64,000 nt of DNA from Sanguinoderma infundibulare (lineage: Eukaryota > Basidiomycota > Agaricomycetes > Polyporales > Polyporaceae): contig JAVLRN010000004.1 of NCBI GenBank assembly GCA_032821775.1, positions 3,038,001 through 3,102,000 of the forward strand, given 5' to 3'. Below the pieces are notes generated by a model. It made no database searches, was not told the origin of the DNA, and saw nothing but the letters and a program-made list of their open reading frames with translations. Each line of letters opens with the position of its first letter. Position 1 is the stretch's first letter. Below are positions 24,325-36,551 of the stretch, piece after piece. The translations under genes were made by a program, and so were the position numbers.

Positions 24325-27235
24325 TAGGCTCAGGTTGCACTGCATATCGGAAGGTAGCCGGGAGGATTCCCACAGTTATTGAATGTTTATGATGAGTAAG
24401 GTGAGTAAGTACATTTTGCCTGCCCTAAATACGTTTCTAGTGAAGCACGGCGCTTGAGCAATTTCGTACGTATGACCCACACAACCACGCTACGACAGCA
24501 TCTCTTAGAACCAGGGCCCTCTTGAAGGCCCCAGGAACAACCAATTTAGTGTCAAAATGACTACAATAATATTGGATACGCTCTAAGCGGGATGACATGA
24601 TTTGAGATGGCTGAGTTCCCCGATCGGCGTATACGGAACGGCCCAAATCCCTGCGAGTTCTTGGTGAGCAGATAACGGTCTGGTTGGCAACAAGCCGCGC
24701 ACGCCTGAAACCTTTCGGTGCACTTCAGCTTCCCCGTCGTTACCATTAATGATCGAAGTTGTGAACCAGATATGATTGAGTTGAATTGCAATTGCCTTAG
24801 GTACAATATCTACAAATTTCCAAAGTACTGTCGATGTATTCTCGACTTAAGGTAATAGACAAAGAATTTCGGCGCACGTTAGCTTCCCCGTCCTCTAGAC
24901 AGGTACTAGTCCCGAGGGCCACGAAGAGGCCTGCGCCAGGAACGAGTTCCTCGCATGGGAGGAAGTCGACCGTACCTCGGGGCCTGTGGGAGAAAGGCGT
25001 CAGCGCACTTGACGGGCCGGAGAGCGTACCTCCATCAGGCTCCAGAGTCCACAGCTTCCGGGGTCCGAGGAACGTCCACAAAGACAAGCCTGTTAATATT
25101 AACTATTAGTACTGGTCACTTGTCGTTACCTTCCCTTCGAGCAACCCATCCGAACCGGTGATGATCTGGCTGATGGTGAACTGTGGGGTAGACGAGGTCA
25201 GCCTGTGGCGCAAGCAATGAGACCATACCATGTTCGTTCGTTCCGGTTTTAAGGAAATATCGGAGAATGCCCCGGCGCAACGGCTGAAATAGACGGCGTG
25301 GTCAGAAGAAGAGTTCGTGATTGAAGCCCGCCCCTTTGGTTAGTATGGTTGAGAAGATCCCGGTCCCGGAGCATTGACTTCGTGCGCGTGTAAGGCGGGA
25401 TCTAAAGCTCCAGAGTAAGTAAAGCGACCTTAAGTCTCGGCTCGGACTAGGAAAGAGAGGTACTAACTGCATACATATAATAGAGAGCGGTACCGGTGTC
25501 CAATGACGAGGTCAGCGTAAGACAAGCCGATGGGACCATACCGTGATGTATTGCTTGCGCGTTATGCACGTTGAAATGGCCAGGATTGAATAGATGTGGA
25601 GCTAAATACGGGTGAAACGAGCGTCAGTGGCGAATGAAGCAGGAGAGAAGGAACGCGCCGTTGCGACTCTGAATAGAATACGGAAAGGATATCTTCGTCC
25701 TGCACGTAGAATGTGAAAACTAAAAGCGAACAGTAAGCTCCATGTATGAGATGGAAGAAGTACATGCCATGGAACTTGAACGTCTTGAACCTTGAGAGGA
25801 AGTCTAGGATACAGTGATTAGCTAGATGACAAGACAAATGAGGACTCGCCGTCGACCCCAGCTTGAACGTTGTGCGCGACGAAAGCTGTCAGAGGTAGTC
25901 AGCTTTACGGTGACCTTACAAGCGTACTCGCCAGGGGAATATCTTGAATATAACCGTGATAACTTGAAGCACGCGTTCGCGAACGGCGGCCACAAACTTG
26001 AAGAGTATCCTGTTCATCGTCAGTGGCGAGGCCAACCTGGCGTTACCTTTTCAGTATGCCAATCACCAGAAATCCCGGGTCCAGCAGCATTGCGAGCAGA
26101 CAGACGCACACTACAAGGCACACAACGTTAGTCCAGAACACACCGATGATAATTCCGCACCGGAGATAGCATCGTAGTGATTGCGGGATGTCGTCGAGAG
26201 GATATGCTGCTTGATGCCAGATAGCGCTGGAGACAACAAGTGTCAGCACGGAAGAACGAGATAGACACACGTGCCGTCAGAGTCGTCGCCCTCGTGTCCT
26301 CGCAGCACTTGAGAGGAGAACAGGAGAATGCCGTCAGCCGACGAAACAGTTTCGGTAAGACCGCACATGGACTCGTTGATTCGCAGTGCTTGTGATGTGA
26401 ACGAGAGGATAAAGTTGGCGTGTCGAGTCTACTGGAGACAAGGAGTGTCAACAAGGAAGGACGGGATGGAAGCACGCGCCCGGATAAGTGCCTAGGGCTG
26501 GATTTGCATCTTCACCGGGCGAGCATAACAAAAGACCTGAAACAAGTCAGCACAGGAGGACGGCCGTTATATATACCCAAGATCTCTGAAGACTGGAGAG
26601 AAGGCGTGAGCACCAGACACGAAAGAGACGATCACGTGCCGAGGACGCGATTCCAACCACCACACTTGTCAACGACTGAAGGACAATAGAATCAGTGATA
26701 TGAACGGTTATGGAGCACTCGCCATGTATGGTTGGGCAATAAACGAGTTGAGGGTGGGCGTCGGAAGCTGTGACCACAGAGATGTGGGCGGTTGGATGCA
26801 GATCAACGAACGAGCACTCGCCAAATAAAGAGTAGTATCCTTCCGAACGACTTGCACGCTCTCGTTGGAAAGGCAAGGGGTAAGTTAGACTCAGGACTCG
26901 GAGGCTGGAGCACTGGTTGCGATCGTCAACCGCATCGTGAAGAGAGTTGAGAAGGACACACCGAGCTCCGGACCGGTGTATCGAACGTCGAAGGCGAGTT
27001 GCTGTCGACGGGTGCACGCGCGACACACAGGAAGATAAAGTCGAAGGAGTGAGGATGGTGGCGGTTGTGAGGAAAGAGAGGGAGAGGGAGAAGCGAGACT
27101 TATATGCTTGTTGGGAGCTGGCGGCTGGAGCGGCGGCGGTCCGCGAGTTGCCGGTTGGGATCGGCCAGCCTCTTTCCAATTTGGTGACCGAACCATGGAT
27201 CGTTGTTCGGCATGTGCACCTTCGCATGCCGTTGG
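24325..27235 (-). repeat. Repeat family R, copy R2 (about 2.9 kb)
   Basis: The left end (from GTTGCACTGCATATCGGAAG) is nearly identical to the inverted right end of R3 near 58,000; this end is missing in R1. The middle is homologous to R1 with a single copy of the 385-bp module. The right end, from about 27,180, departs from R1 and R3 and lacks the dehydrogenase debris. Exon-like segments on the minus strand include TLSGPSSALTPF-type readings in the shadow frame, but the frame set is broken. It lies between MDR1 and GH16. No mobility gene seen. Confidence 0.75.
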
Positions 27236-27560
27236 GTCGATCCAGAACGAGCCCAACTCGCAAGTCATGAGGCGGGGGTCGCTGTTTAGATCTCCGGTTT
27301 GAGGCGTGGTGGTGCTCGTAGATGTCGGCCACCACCGAAGGAATTTGCAAAAAGATGTAGGAAATGAGCAGTTTTCCTGCAGTGTGCTTCGAACAACTCG
27401 GGAGCATGGTAAGTAATTCATAGCAGGTTGATCAAGTTCTGTGGCATGGTAATCAAAGTCCGATTATATATCAAAGCAAGTACACACCAGTCGTAAACAC
27501 CGCGAGCACACAGTCCCTAGTCCGTGCTATACACGACAAACAAAGCATCGAAAGACGTTC
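27236..27560. other. Short 3' flank of GH16
   Basis: About 325 bp between the R2 edge and the GH16 stop codon. No gene or motif seen. Confidence 0.4.
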
Positions 27561-29158
27561 TCAGGCCATGAACAGAGCGAGCGTGGCCCAGGTCATTACC
27601 CCTAGAACCGCCGCGTAGGAGTTCGTCCACCCGGCAAGCCTGGCAGCTGCATTTGTGCTCCCACCGGTCGACGCACCCGAGGTCGAGGTCGCGGATACGG
27701 ATGAGAGGATAACGCTAGTCCCGGACGTCGTCGGGTCAAGAGCTGCTCCAAGCGAGAACACCTTGACGAAGTTGATCTCGAAGTACGCGTTAGCATACTG
27801 ACTTGTCCCGTTATTGATCACGTTCTCGAGGTACTGGAAAACGTAGGTCAGAGCTTCGACAACGCATTTTACGAAGAAAGTAAGTTCACGTACGCAAGTG
27901 GAGGCGTTTCCAACAGGGCCGCCGCAAGTCTGCGCGTAAACGTTCGGTTGCCCGGCGCTACACGTCGACGTCCGAGATGAATGAGCTGGATTCAACAGAA
28001 CGGCACAACTGCTTACAAATCGCCGCAGAGAGTGATATCGATCACCAACTGTTGAGGCGTGAAGAACTGGGTGATGTTGCACGTGGACGACGGCCATGCC
28101 GCTGAAGGGGTCCCCCAAGTCGATGGGTCCACAGAAGTTGACGAGTTGCTGATATCTGTGGGAATGCTCGATCTCTAAAGAGTCCGGGAACAATGGGCAT
28201 TCAACGTCAGCGCCAAAACTCAATGCAAAACAAAACATACCGTCCAGAACCAAACGCTGAGCAGAAGCAGAAGCGCTGTCAGCTGGTGCGTCCTGCCGCC
28301 GAAGAGGACATGATGGATCTCACAAGATGCCTGACACGTCAAACTGTGCAGCCCAGACGCCTCCGCCTGCTGACGCGAACGCAGCCCCGGCGTTGTTGGG
28401 CTGTTCCTCGATGACCGTGCAGCCGTCGGAAGAGTTCGTTCCCTGAGAGCAGTCTGTGCCCGAGGTTTTGCCCAGCTGCGTAACGCTCGAGGGTTGGGTA
28501 CAGCCAGGGGTCGTGTGGAGCGTCATCTGGTTGTTTGTTGCCAAGTTGACGAGCTCCATGATGTCGATCTCGCCGCCAGAGGGCCAATTCGGACCCTTTG
28601 TCCAGAAGCTGGGCCATACCTGGCGACGTTCGAGAACGTGAGGTCATATTCGATGGATTCAGACGAAGGACGCACCGAACATCCAAACGGAATGTGGGTT
28701 GCATCGAGCACGAAGACGCTTCCGACCGAGAAAAAATCATGGGTATTGATGTTGACCTAATGGCACACCTCCATAAGCATCGAGAAACTACATAAAGTCC
28801 GAGCGTGAAAAGAGACTTACGGAGTTCCGCTTCTGGTTGAACGGAACGAAGGTGGTATTGTCGATCTTGATGATCGCACGCCCAGCGTCGTTGACGAACG
28901 TGAGCCCGCTGGCGGTGGCATTCACCTCGCTCAGGTAGTTGACGTCACCTTCCATGACGACGAGTCAGCTGAGTCTCGAGCGAGCGATCGCATGCAAGGT
29001 GACCAACCGTTCGTCGTGTTGTCGAACCCATCAAAAAAGTCCCACCCTTGGAAGAAATTTGACCCTGAGAACGACTGGACGAGGTTGTACGACGCGGACG
29101 CGGCCAGCGTCGGCACAGCCGACAAGGAGAGCACAGCAAGGGGTCCTAGGAGGCGCAT
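27561..29158 (-). CDS. GH16 endo-beta-1,3(4)-glucanase-like protein, GPI-anchored
   Basis: Hydrolyses or remodels beta-glucan at the wall. The signal peptide is LLGPLAVLSLSAVPTLAASA, then SYNLVQSFSGSNFFQGWDFF typical of fungal GH16. The catalytic motif GGEIDIMELVN carries the nucleophile and acid/base Glu pair (E-x-D-x-x-E). Further family landmarks are [43 protein letters not shown], a Trp-rich VWFWTRSSIP and QQLVIDITLCGDFAGQ. The C-terminus is Ser/Thr-rich followed by a hydrophobic tail (AAVLGVMTWATLALFMA), fitting a GPI signal. At least seven short introns, all with usable splice sites; spliced length is about 390 residues. No lesion seen. Confidence 0.92.
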
Positions 29159-29322
29159 TCGCGAGGAGAAGGGGGCGTAGGGCAGGGTGGTGGACGACTG
29201 GAGGCAAGGTGTTAACTGCTCGCGAACCGCAGCTGAACCGTTGATGCCCTTTGGCTGTTAGAAGTGAAGAGGTTCGCACAGCAATAATTTTAAGTCGTCC
29301 ATTCCGTGGGAATGGTTGGGAC

Positions 29323-29330
29323 TATTTATA
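29323..29330 (-). promoter_or_regulatory. GH16 TATA box
   Basis: TATAAATA on the minus strand, about 165 bp upstream of the GH16 ATG. The distance allows for a leader of 100 bp or more. Confidence 0.5.
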
Positions 29331-29941
29331 CGCACCTGTCGGGTTTCTACCAGACTGACGTGGGAGAGCAGGCACGCCCACCTCGAGGTGGGACATGCGT
29401 GTTCCTTCGGTTCTTGTCCGAGTCCTTGTCCAGGAATGGGCGAGTGCGCTCATCTTCGAGGACATCGGGAGCTACCCACGGTCAGGTAAGAGGATGACGG
29501 CCGGCAGCGCAAAATGCATCTCGGTGTTCTTTCACCCAGATGCTCAGACAACAGGCGGCGCTTTGCTTGACAGGCGGTATCCGACTCGGAGGCGATGAGA
29601 GCGGACAACGTCACAACGGTCTTGTCATGTCAACTGTCTCGCCGCAGTGCCGCCACCGCTCTAGCTGCTTTCCAGTTATGGTATTACAAGCGCCCGGCCT
29701 GATGATTCGCAGCCGCGGCGCGTCGGCCCCCTTAGGCTTCAACTCCTCAACTCTCCAGTCTCCAGGCCTACGCAGTGGCCACAAACTCAAGCGTACACGG
29801 AAGGTTTCTCGGGCTCCGGCGCCCGCTCTCCATACGAAGTTCAACATGACTTCTCTCCCGCTGGCAGGAATCCGAAATCAGGCAAGCATGTAGTGACGTT
29901 GCACAGTGGTTGACTACAGATAGAGATACATGTTCAACTCC
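29331..29941. other. Gene-free gap between GH16 and MDR3
   Basis: Holds the GH16 upstream region and the MDR3 3' flank. No coding frame with bias, no repeat seen. Confidence 0.45.
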
Positions 29942-31226
29942 TCAATCCTTCGCCACCCTGACCACGACCTTTCCGACGTGCTGCTGGCTGTCCTGGTACT
30001 CGTACGCATCCCGGAGGTGCTCGAAGTGGAACACTTTGTCGACGACCGGCTTCAGCTTAACGGCCTCGATCAGCCGATTCATGTCCTCAAATCTGCGCAT
30101 ATGGTTGAATTCATGTTACCAGCGGTGGAGAGGGTCAGTGCACTCACTGAGTTCTGGAGCCGATGAGGATACCGCGCAAATTGATAGCCTTTCCAAGCAC
30201 AAGCATCGGGAGCTGGGACACGTCCCCCGACTGGAGCGACGAAAATGGGGTGAGTCTCCGCAAATGTTTCAGAGGCAAGCCAAACGTACCCCAGCCACGA
30301 ATCCGATCACGCTGACGTTCCCTCCATACCTTACCGCCTTCACAGACTTCATAATCGTACCAGGGCCTCCGACCTCGAGAATGTGGTCCACGCCCTGGCC
30401 GCCCGTGATCTTGAGCACCTCATCCTCCCAGTTAGGCGTCTTCTTGTAGTTGATCAGGTGCTTCGCCCCAAGCTTCTTCGCGACCTCGAGCTTCTGGTCC
30501 GAAGACGACGTCGCAATGACCGTCGCGCCGGAGGCGACGGCGAGCTGAAGGCCAAAGATAGAGACGCCCCCCGTACCTTGGACGAGGACAGTGTCGCCGC
30601 CCTTCAGCACGGGCTTGCCGCCGAGGAGTGCGTTGTACGCAGTGAGTGCGGCACATGGGAGCGTTGACGCTTCCTCGTAGGTCAGGTGCTCTGGAATTCG
30701 CACGAGAGCCTATCGTGACCGTTATCTCCAGCGTAGCACGTCGGAAACTGTCGGAAAGGAGAGCGGACGTACGTGCGCAGGGACAATCTTGTACTCAGTC
30801 AACACGCCATCGATCGGCGCGCCAAGCCCGGTCGCTTTGGTCTCCTCCGTGACCTCCCCGTAGACCTGGTCGACCGAGAAGTTGGACGAGACGCGGTCGC
30901 CGACCTTCCAGCCCTTGACGGCGTCGCCAACTGCAAGGATCTCCCCCGCCATGTCCGAGCCCGGGACGACGTTCTCCTTCTGGCCGAGCGGGTACTGGCC
31001 CTTGGCGACGATGAGATCGCGGTACTAGATAGACGGTGCGCAAATATGTTTAGCGAGATACTGCCAGAGATCAAAACGTGGAGCGAACCTGAAGGGAGAC
31101 GGCGTGGACCTTGAGGAGAGCCTCGGTCGATTGGAGTTTCGGGATTGGCGACTCCGTCAACGTAAGGTTGTGGAAGCCGTCCACCTTTGGGAGGCGGTAC
31201 TCGCGAGTATTCTGTGGGAGAGACAT
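29942..31226 (-). CDS. MDR3: NAD(P)-dependent alcohol dehydrogenase/quinone reductase-like
   Basis: Medium-chain dehydrogenase, a different subfamily from MDR1 and MDR2. The N-terminus MSLPQNTREYRLPKVDGF is followed by YRDLIVAKGQYPLG and PGSDMAGEILAVGD in the GroES-like fold, then VLVQGTGGVSIFGLQLA (nucleotide-binding glycine motif) and ATSSSDQKLEVAKKLGAKHL. The exon VSQLPMLVLGKAINLRGILIGSR and the last exon FEDMNRLIEAVKLKPVVDKV complete it, ending RVAKD. Introns are canonical and the frame is intact, about 350 residues. Zinc ligands are not obvious. A truncated sister last exon lies 0.85 kb upstream at 32,066-32,221. Confidence 0.9.
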
Positions 31227-31334
31227 GGTGCTGATCTGTTCGGACAGTTCAATTAATTTGCGTGGATGGTTATGGTGTTCCTAGACAGAGGAGGGAAAAG
31301 TGTGTGGGTGTTCGTGGGTCTCATCGCGGTGGCC

Positions 31335-31340
31335 TTTATA
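31335..31340 (-). promoter_or_regulatory. MDR3 TATA box
   Basis: CTATAAAGG on the minus strand about 110 bp upstream of the ATG. Confidence 0.55.
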
Positions 31341-31524
31341 GTAACGTGTGATGCTGTGGTAGCCCTTTTTCACTGAGTACCTGCAATTCCACGTCGCTGG
31401 CTTTGTAAGAAAAGCCTTCTGCAGCTGCTTGGTCAGACTGCGACGTATCGGTCATTTGTAGTAACGACCTTAGCTACCCGAACAAATTGAAAGGGCTAAC
31501 GTTGGTGACGTAATCATGGCGCCA

Positions 31525-31745
31525 ATATTAGAGTCTAGCCCATCGTGAGTAACTCAAGCTGGGACTAAAAGGGATAGGAAGTACGAACTGCAGGCGCGCG
31601 ATAGAGAGGGGAACGATTATAGACGAGTTCAGTTCAAGACAGGCCGGTGGGGACATACCGCAATGGGCTCTCTTGCAGGTTATGCATGTTGGAACGGCCA
31701 GGACTTGTGGGAATGGGCGTTGTGCTAAATACAGACAGAATGCTG
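31525..31745 (-). repeat. Repeat family R, short remnant R5
   Basis: About 220 bp matching R1 near 19,275-19,490 and R2 near 25,410-25,610 in the same orientation; the shared phrases include GGGAATGG followed by GTG(A/T)CGCTAAATA and a GGACATACCGYRATG block. The rest of the element is absent. It sits between MDR3 and the dehydrogenase last-exon fragment, repeating the R-then-debris order of R1. Confidence 0.6.
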
Positions 31746-32065
31746 AACAGACAGAGCTGCAGTACTGGAGTCACTTGTGCGTCGCGATCCGAACACAAAG
31801 GACGTAACAGTCATATCGGGCCAAGTCGCCTCCCGGGCCTCACTGCTGAGTACCAGGATCTTCGCGCTGGGGTCCGACTCAGGCTATAGCTGCCAGCTGC
31901 AGTAGAGTCAACTGTAACGGCGGTAAGTAGATCGGATCAAAAACTTCGACTGGCATCGACATCAACTTATCTGTCCCGGACTGTCGGCGCCTTCCCCTGT
32001 TATGGCATCATAGACGCCCATTCCAACTTGCTTCACCGTCCCTCTTCAGATCGATGATCAACTCC

Positions 32066-32221
32066 TTAGTTTTTCGCCACCGTAACTGCCACCTTCCCGA
32101 CGTGTAGCTGGCTGCATAGGTACTCGTACGCGTCCCGGAGGTGCTCGAAGTCGAACACCTTGTCAACAACCAGCTTCAGCTTAACGGCCTCGATCAGCCA
32201 ATTCATGTCCTCGAATCTGCA
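32066..32221 (-). pseudogene. Isolated last exon of an MDR3-like dehydrogenase
   Basis: Encodes FEDMNWLIEAVKLKLVVDKV followed by FDFEHLRDAYEYLCSQLHVG and ends VAKN with a stop, clearly homologous to the MDR3 last exon and still in frame. A splice acceptor (CGTGCAG) precedes it, but no other exon of the gene is found upstream, so it is a truncated duplicate rather than a gene. Confidence 0.85.
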
Positions 32222-32872
32222 CGGATCAATGAGTTCATTACCAGCGATGGAAATAAAGACTGCACTCAGATGAAAGATCTTAGATTTGTACGCCATGTCA
32301 CCACCCAAGATCCCTCTTGTTGGCAGTAATTGCGCAATACCGAGGCACCGCGACCATTCATGTCTCTGCCAGACGTCAAATATTGAACTTGAACAAGACA
32401 CGATCATGCTCGCGTACCGTCAGGTGGAGGCTCGCAGCACTGTACGACGCTCGCATGGGAGCATCGAGGGCTCTTGAACAATATCTCCGGGGCGTGCCAT
32501 CCCCGACGATGACGAATCTCGGATCGACGGTGGAAAGTAATGGAATAGAAACATCTACGGATACTATCTATACGAGTGTAGGAGTAAACATGGGCAGTAG
32601 CAAGCCATCTATTAGTCTATGGTGTCGTGAAAACGAGTCTATGGATGAGCTAAGGAGACGTGGACGTAAACGTGATCATGCGCGAGAGATTGAACGACGC
32701 CGGCCCCCAACCCTTCCTTTAGGTCACGATGAGGGGCAGTGATTTTGCGAAAGCGAGAGAACGCGTGAAGAGCGCGTGGATGACGTAAGTTGCGTGAGGC
32801 CGAATGCCGTGAGTTGCAATCGGAGTCGAAGCGGGAGCCGCCGTGGGACCTGCCAAGGCGCGTTAAACCATG
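32222..32872. other. Gap between dehydrogenase debris and MCT transporter
   Basis: About 650 bp with frames on both strands but no recognised product. The part next to 32,873 is the 3' flank of the transporter. Confidence 0.4.
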
Positions 32873-35074
32873 CTAGTATATCGTAAATACCTTTGGTTCG
32901 CGTTTGAATCGCGCTGTGGAGCGATGCCGCAGAAGTCAGCGATGAGGAGCCCGCGCGTATATAACGTGAACAGCATACCGTATAGCAGCACGGTAGCTCC
33001 CAGGACCTGCAGGCTGCCTGAATAGAGCGACACTGCAGCCCAGTTGCCGCCAGTGGCAGCGAGGATCGCGCCCGATATTGGTGCGCTGGCAGCGTTGCCT
33101 GATCACAGTGATCAATGACAGCACCCATGTTCATACAGTGAGTCACGTACCGGGCAAGTTAAACAACAGCAACAGCCCTGACAGCCCCGCGAGCCTGCTC
33201 GAGCCCCACAGCTGCGCCGCAACGGCGGGGCTGAGCGACAGGAAGCAGCCGCACACCAACCCGTACATGATCCCGAACGCGATCTGCAGTCAGGTGCCGT
33301 AACAGCAGATAAAAGAAACGAGACACGTGTGAGGAGCAAAGGGACGAGAGAGAAGGTAGTACCGCATGCGTACGATGCCAGCGTAAGTGGAGACGAACGT
33401 CCAGATGAGCATCTGGGTGAGGCCAGAAAGCATGATCACGATCCAAAGCACGTTGACGGGCCCGAAGCGGTCCGCGACCAACCCGACGACCGTGCGGCCG
33501 GCCATGGCGGAGAAGTTGAGCATCGTTACCGGAAGGATGGTGAGCTGACAAGGTGGTGGTGGCGAAAATCAGTAGGATGATAAGAAAAGGTGCGTGATTA
33601 TGAATGCGCACCAAGGGGGACAAATGGGGGAGCTTCTGTTGGGTGAAGGTGGGTAGGAAGAAGATGGCGGACATGTAGCCTAGGACGGTGAAGAAGAAGC
33701 AGCCGCCGAGGCTCCAGAAGACGGGATCGGTGAAGAAGGACTTGTCGAACCAGATGATCTGCTTCCTCTGCGATGGCTTGCGCCTCTCGACGATCATGAA
33801 CCATGCAGCAAGCAAGAACACCCCGTCAATGGCGGTGTAGATCAGGAACGCATTTCTCAATCCCAACGACGTCAGCATTTCACCGAATACCAACGAGCCA
33901 ATGCCACCACCTGGTTGTACCATATCAGTCTAGATGCAGTTACCGCAGGAGAGAAGCGACGGATGCAGCTCACCAAGGGAGGAACCAGCGACCACCATGC
34001 CCGTCGCGAGGCCGCGGTGCTTGAGGAACCATTGTGCCGGCAATGCGACCTAGAAAGAGGTCAGACATCGGAATCGTCGACAAAATGGTCGCCTTACGAT
34101 CAGTGGCCAGACCAGCGCGTTTGCGATACCCTGAACCGGACCCTATAGGCGTGTAAGACCCATGATGTCGCCGGGCAATCAAAATGACAGGCGCACCATA
34201 ATAAGGAAGAAGTGCCACAATTGGGTAGCAAACGCGCACGCAAGCATACTGATTGTCCACAGGATGCCACCGGCGGCCAGGAACGGCTGCACCATCGGTC
34301 AAACACCACGACGAGAGGAGAGCTTCTGGAGCACCCGCGTACCTTGTACCCGCTGAGAAACCCTCGTCATCAAGTGAAACGGGGATCACGATATAGGGAG
34401 TCAAGGACTCACTAGCGGTCTGCCAATTTACCGGCAACAACGCTAAGCAGCATCATGAACTATGACGGTGGTTAATAAGACGCTCGAAAGTTCGCGGATA
34501 GGGTGGTGCAACTCACCATACCGCTAAAGCTGCCAAGCGTGCTCAACACAGAGTCGGAAGCGCCTGGGAAGACATATTGTTTCATGTACGCCTCCGTGAC
34601 GCCCCAAACCTGGTGAGTTGTGAGCACGGCAAACGCGAGAGATGAGAAAGGGTCGGGCAGATCTGTCCGCTGCTCACAAGCCTTCCTCCGCGAAGGACAC
34701 ATCACGGCGGGCGTTGACGAGGATGCGGTGTTCGTAGACATAACGAGTGTTCATGACGTGTTCAATGTAAATGAAAGGGATGGCGCATTCAACGTTCGAC
34801 AACCTCTGTGATCCAGCGCACGCGACACAGAGACATACCCCCATCCGGCAGTCGCTCCGGAGAAAACGACACAACCGAGCACAACAAGCCACCCGCGCCC
34901 GCCGTCCGGCGGGACGTCGAGCATCTCCGTCTCGACTGCGACAACGCCGCCCTTCTCATAGATAGAGGGCGCGACGGATGTCGCGGCCGAGAGCGGCCCT
35001 GCGTACTTGGATGCCTTGTCTGCATACGACAGCTCGGCCTCGACGTGTGTCTTCTCGGACCTCGGCGTGTCCAT
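32873..35074 (-). CDS. Monocarboxylate-transporter-like MFS permease
   Basis: A 12-helix major facilitator of the MCT type, likely in the plasma or vacuolar membrane; substrate unknown. A polar 50-residue N-terminus leads to the MCT signature PPDGGRGWLVVLGCVVF in helix 1. Other helices are seen in WGVTEAYMKQYVFPG, VQGIANALVWPLIVALPAQW, GMVVAGSSLGGGIGSLVFGE, FWSLGGCFFFTVLGYMSAIF and VAQLWGSSRLAGLSGLLLLF-type segments, with an ERRKPSQRK cytoplasmic loop between helices 6 and 7. The C-terminus, after the last intron, reads ARFKREPKVFTIY and stops at 32,873, typical of the family; reading a further intron there would add an unconvincing tail. About 480 residues. Start at MDTPRSEK; the longer upstream frame has no conserved sequence. 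Confidence 0.88.
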
Positions 35075-36551
35075 CTCGGCGACGAGAACTGAAGGGGAGG
35101 GCAGCAGACGCAGCAAAGCAGGGGGTGGATGAACAGGCCAGCACGCCGAACTCACCGAGTCATTGTCATTTATAAGCCCCGCCAGCCGCCGCAAAGCCAG
35201 TTTCCGGGCACCCGTCGTGCGACGTGCTTCCGCTAGGAAGTAACAAGACATCAGCACGCGCACAGAAGGTGACCCATGACTGGCTGTGGCTCATCGCTCG
35301 GAAGGCCTGGAACTCCGAATGTCCAGACGTTGGGGTGCGTGTCCGTGGGACGGACCTTGGGGGGAGGTGATTTTGACGTCAATGATTGGCCCCGCTCAGA
35401 GCTGTTCAAATATGATTGGAACAGACCTTTCTCTCGATGGTGAACGCGGTGAGTCACCTGTGCCAATAACAGTTCCGACCCGGGCGCAATGATAGCATCT
35501 GCCGAAATGCGACCCCTGCTTCTCGAGATCCTAGATGTTGTATTGCCAACGTCGCGTCTCATGTCTTCTGCGCGTCTCTGTGCAGGAGCATGGACATCCT
35601 CCTCGTGCTTTCCTGTCGCCCAAGCTTCCGACGGTAATCAGGAACGCGTACTCGAGGCCGTCGGAACTCGGCGTTTCGAAATTTATTAGTAAGGAACGCG
35701 TTTGGGCGATTGTCGGACGAAGGACTTGCTCGGGGTTACTTTTCTGGCCTGCGGATCGTCGGTCCGGCGGTGCGCTTCTTCGTGCCGCTCCCCTTTTGGA
35801 AGCGACGGTCTGCAATTGGCGCCGGTGGTGACGGTGACCGAAGCGGAAGAAACGAAGTTGTGAAGCATAATCCGCCACTGACAACGAAATCAGACTAATA
35901 TAGAGGATGACGAACGAAGCGAACGAACCGCGGTGAAGATGGCCGAGAGGAAGACCGAAAATTAAAGTGGAAAGCGTTCAACCAAGCGAAACCGAGAGGC
36001 GTCGAGAAGAAGGTACCATGGACGTCCGAGCAGCATTTGGATTAATACGGTCTCCCAAGCCCAGGCATAGGCATTTGCGACCCGATGATGCCCCTAAGGC
36101 TTGTCGTACGAAAAGAAGAATCCGGCACTCCCCAATAAAGTCCATAGATTGCCCTGGAGGTAGAAGTCCACTGCGGTTCGATGAGCCGAACAGGCTTCGA
36201 TAGTACCGACCAAACGTGTATCAAATTTAGACTCACCACGACCCAACGTTCAGGAGACTTCTATTGCGAGTCGTATGCGGTCCGATGGAAAAGTCCCAGA
36301 CCATGTCGAGCCGCTTGGTTGGAGCACCGACCGCCATGTGCGCAACACCCGCTTCCTGTGACTGAAAAGGCCACCCAAGCAATACACCAAATGCTCCGAG
36401 AAAGCAAAAGGGATTGTACTCGTATAACACGTCAGATTACCTACACCTAGACAACTAGACAAGAAGGACGCAATCTACAGACAGCATGCTCAACCTCTAT
36501 CCGCGTAACGAAATACAGTCCGAGCCAAGCGTACTCACGTCTATGGACCGG
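35075..36551. other. 1.5-kb gap between MCT transporter and exchanger
   Basis: Contains the transporter promoter and the exchanger 3' flank. A minus-strand frame at 35,531-35,884 has a mildly biased stretch (INFETPSSDGLEYAFLITVG) but no family match and no clear gene structure, so it is not called. Confidence 0.4.
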
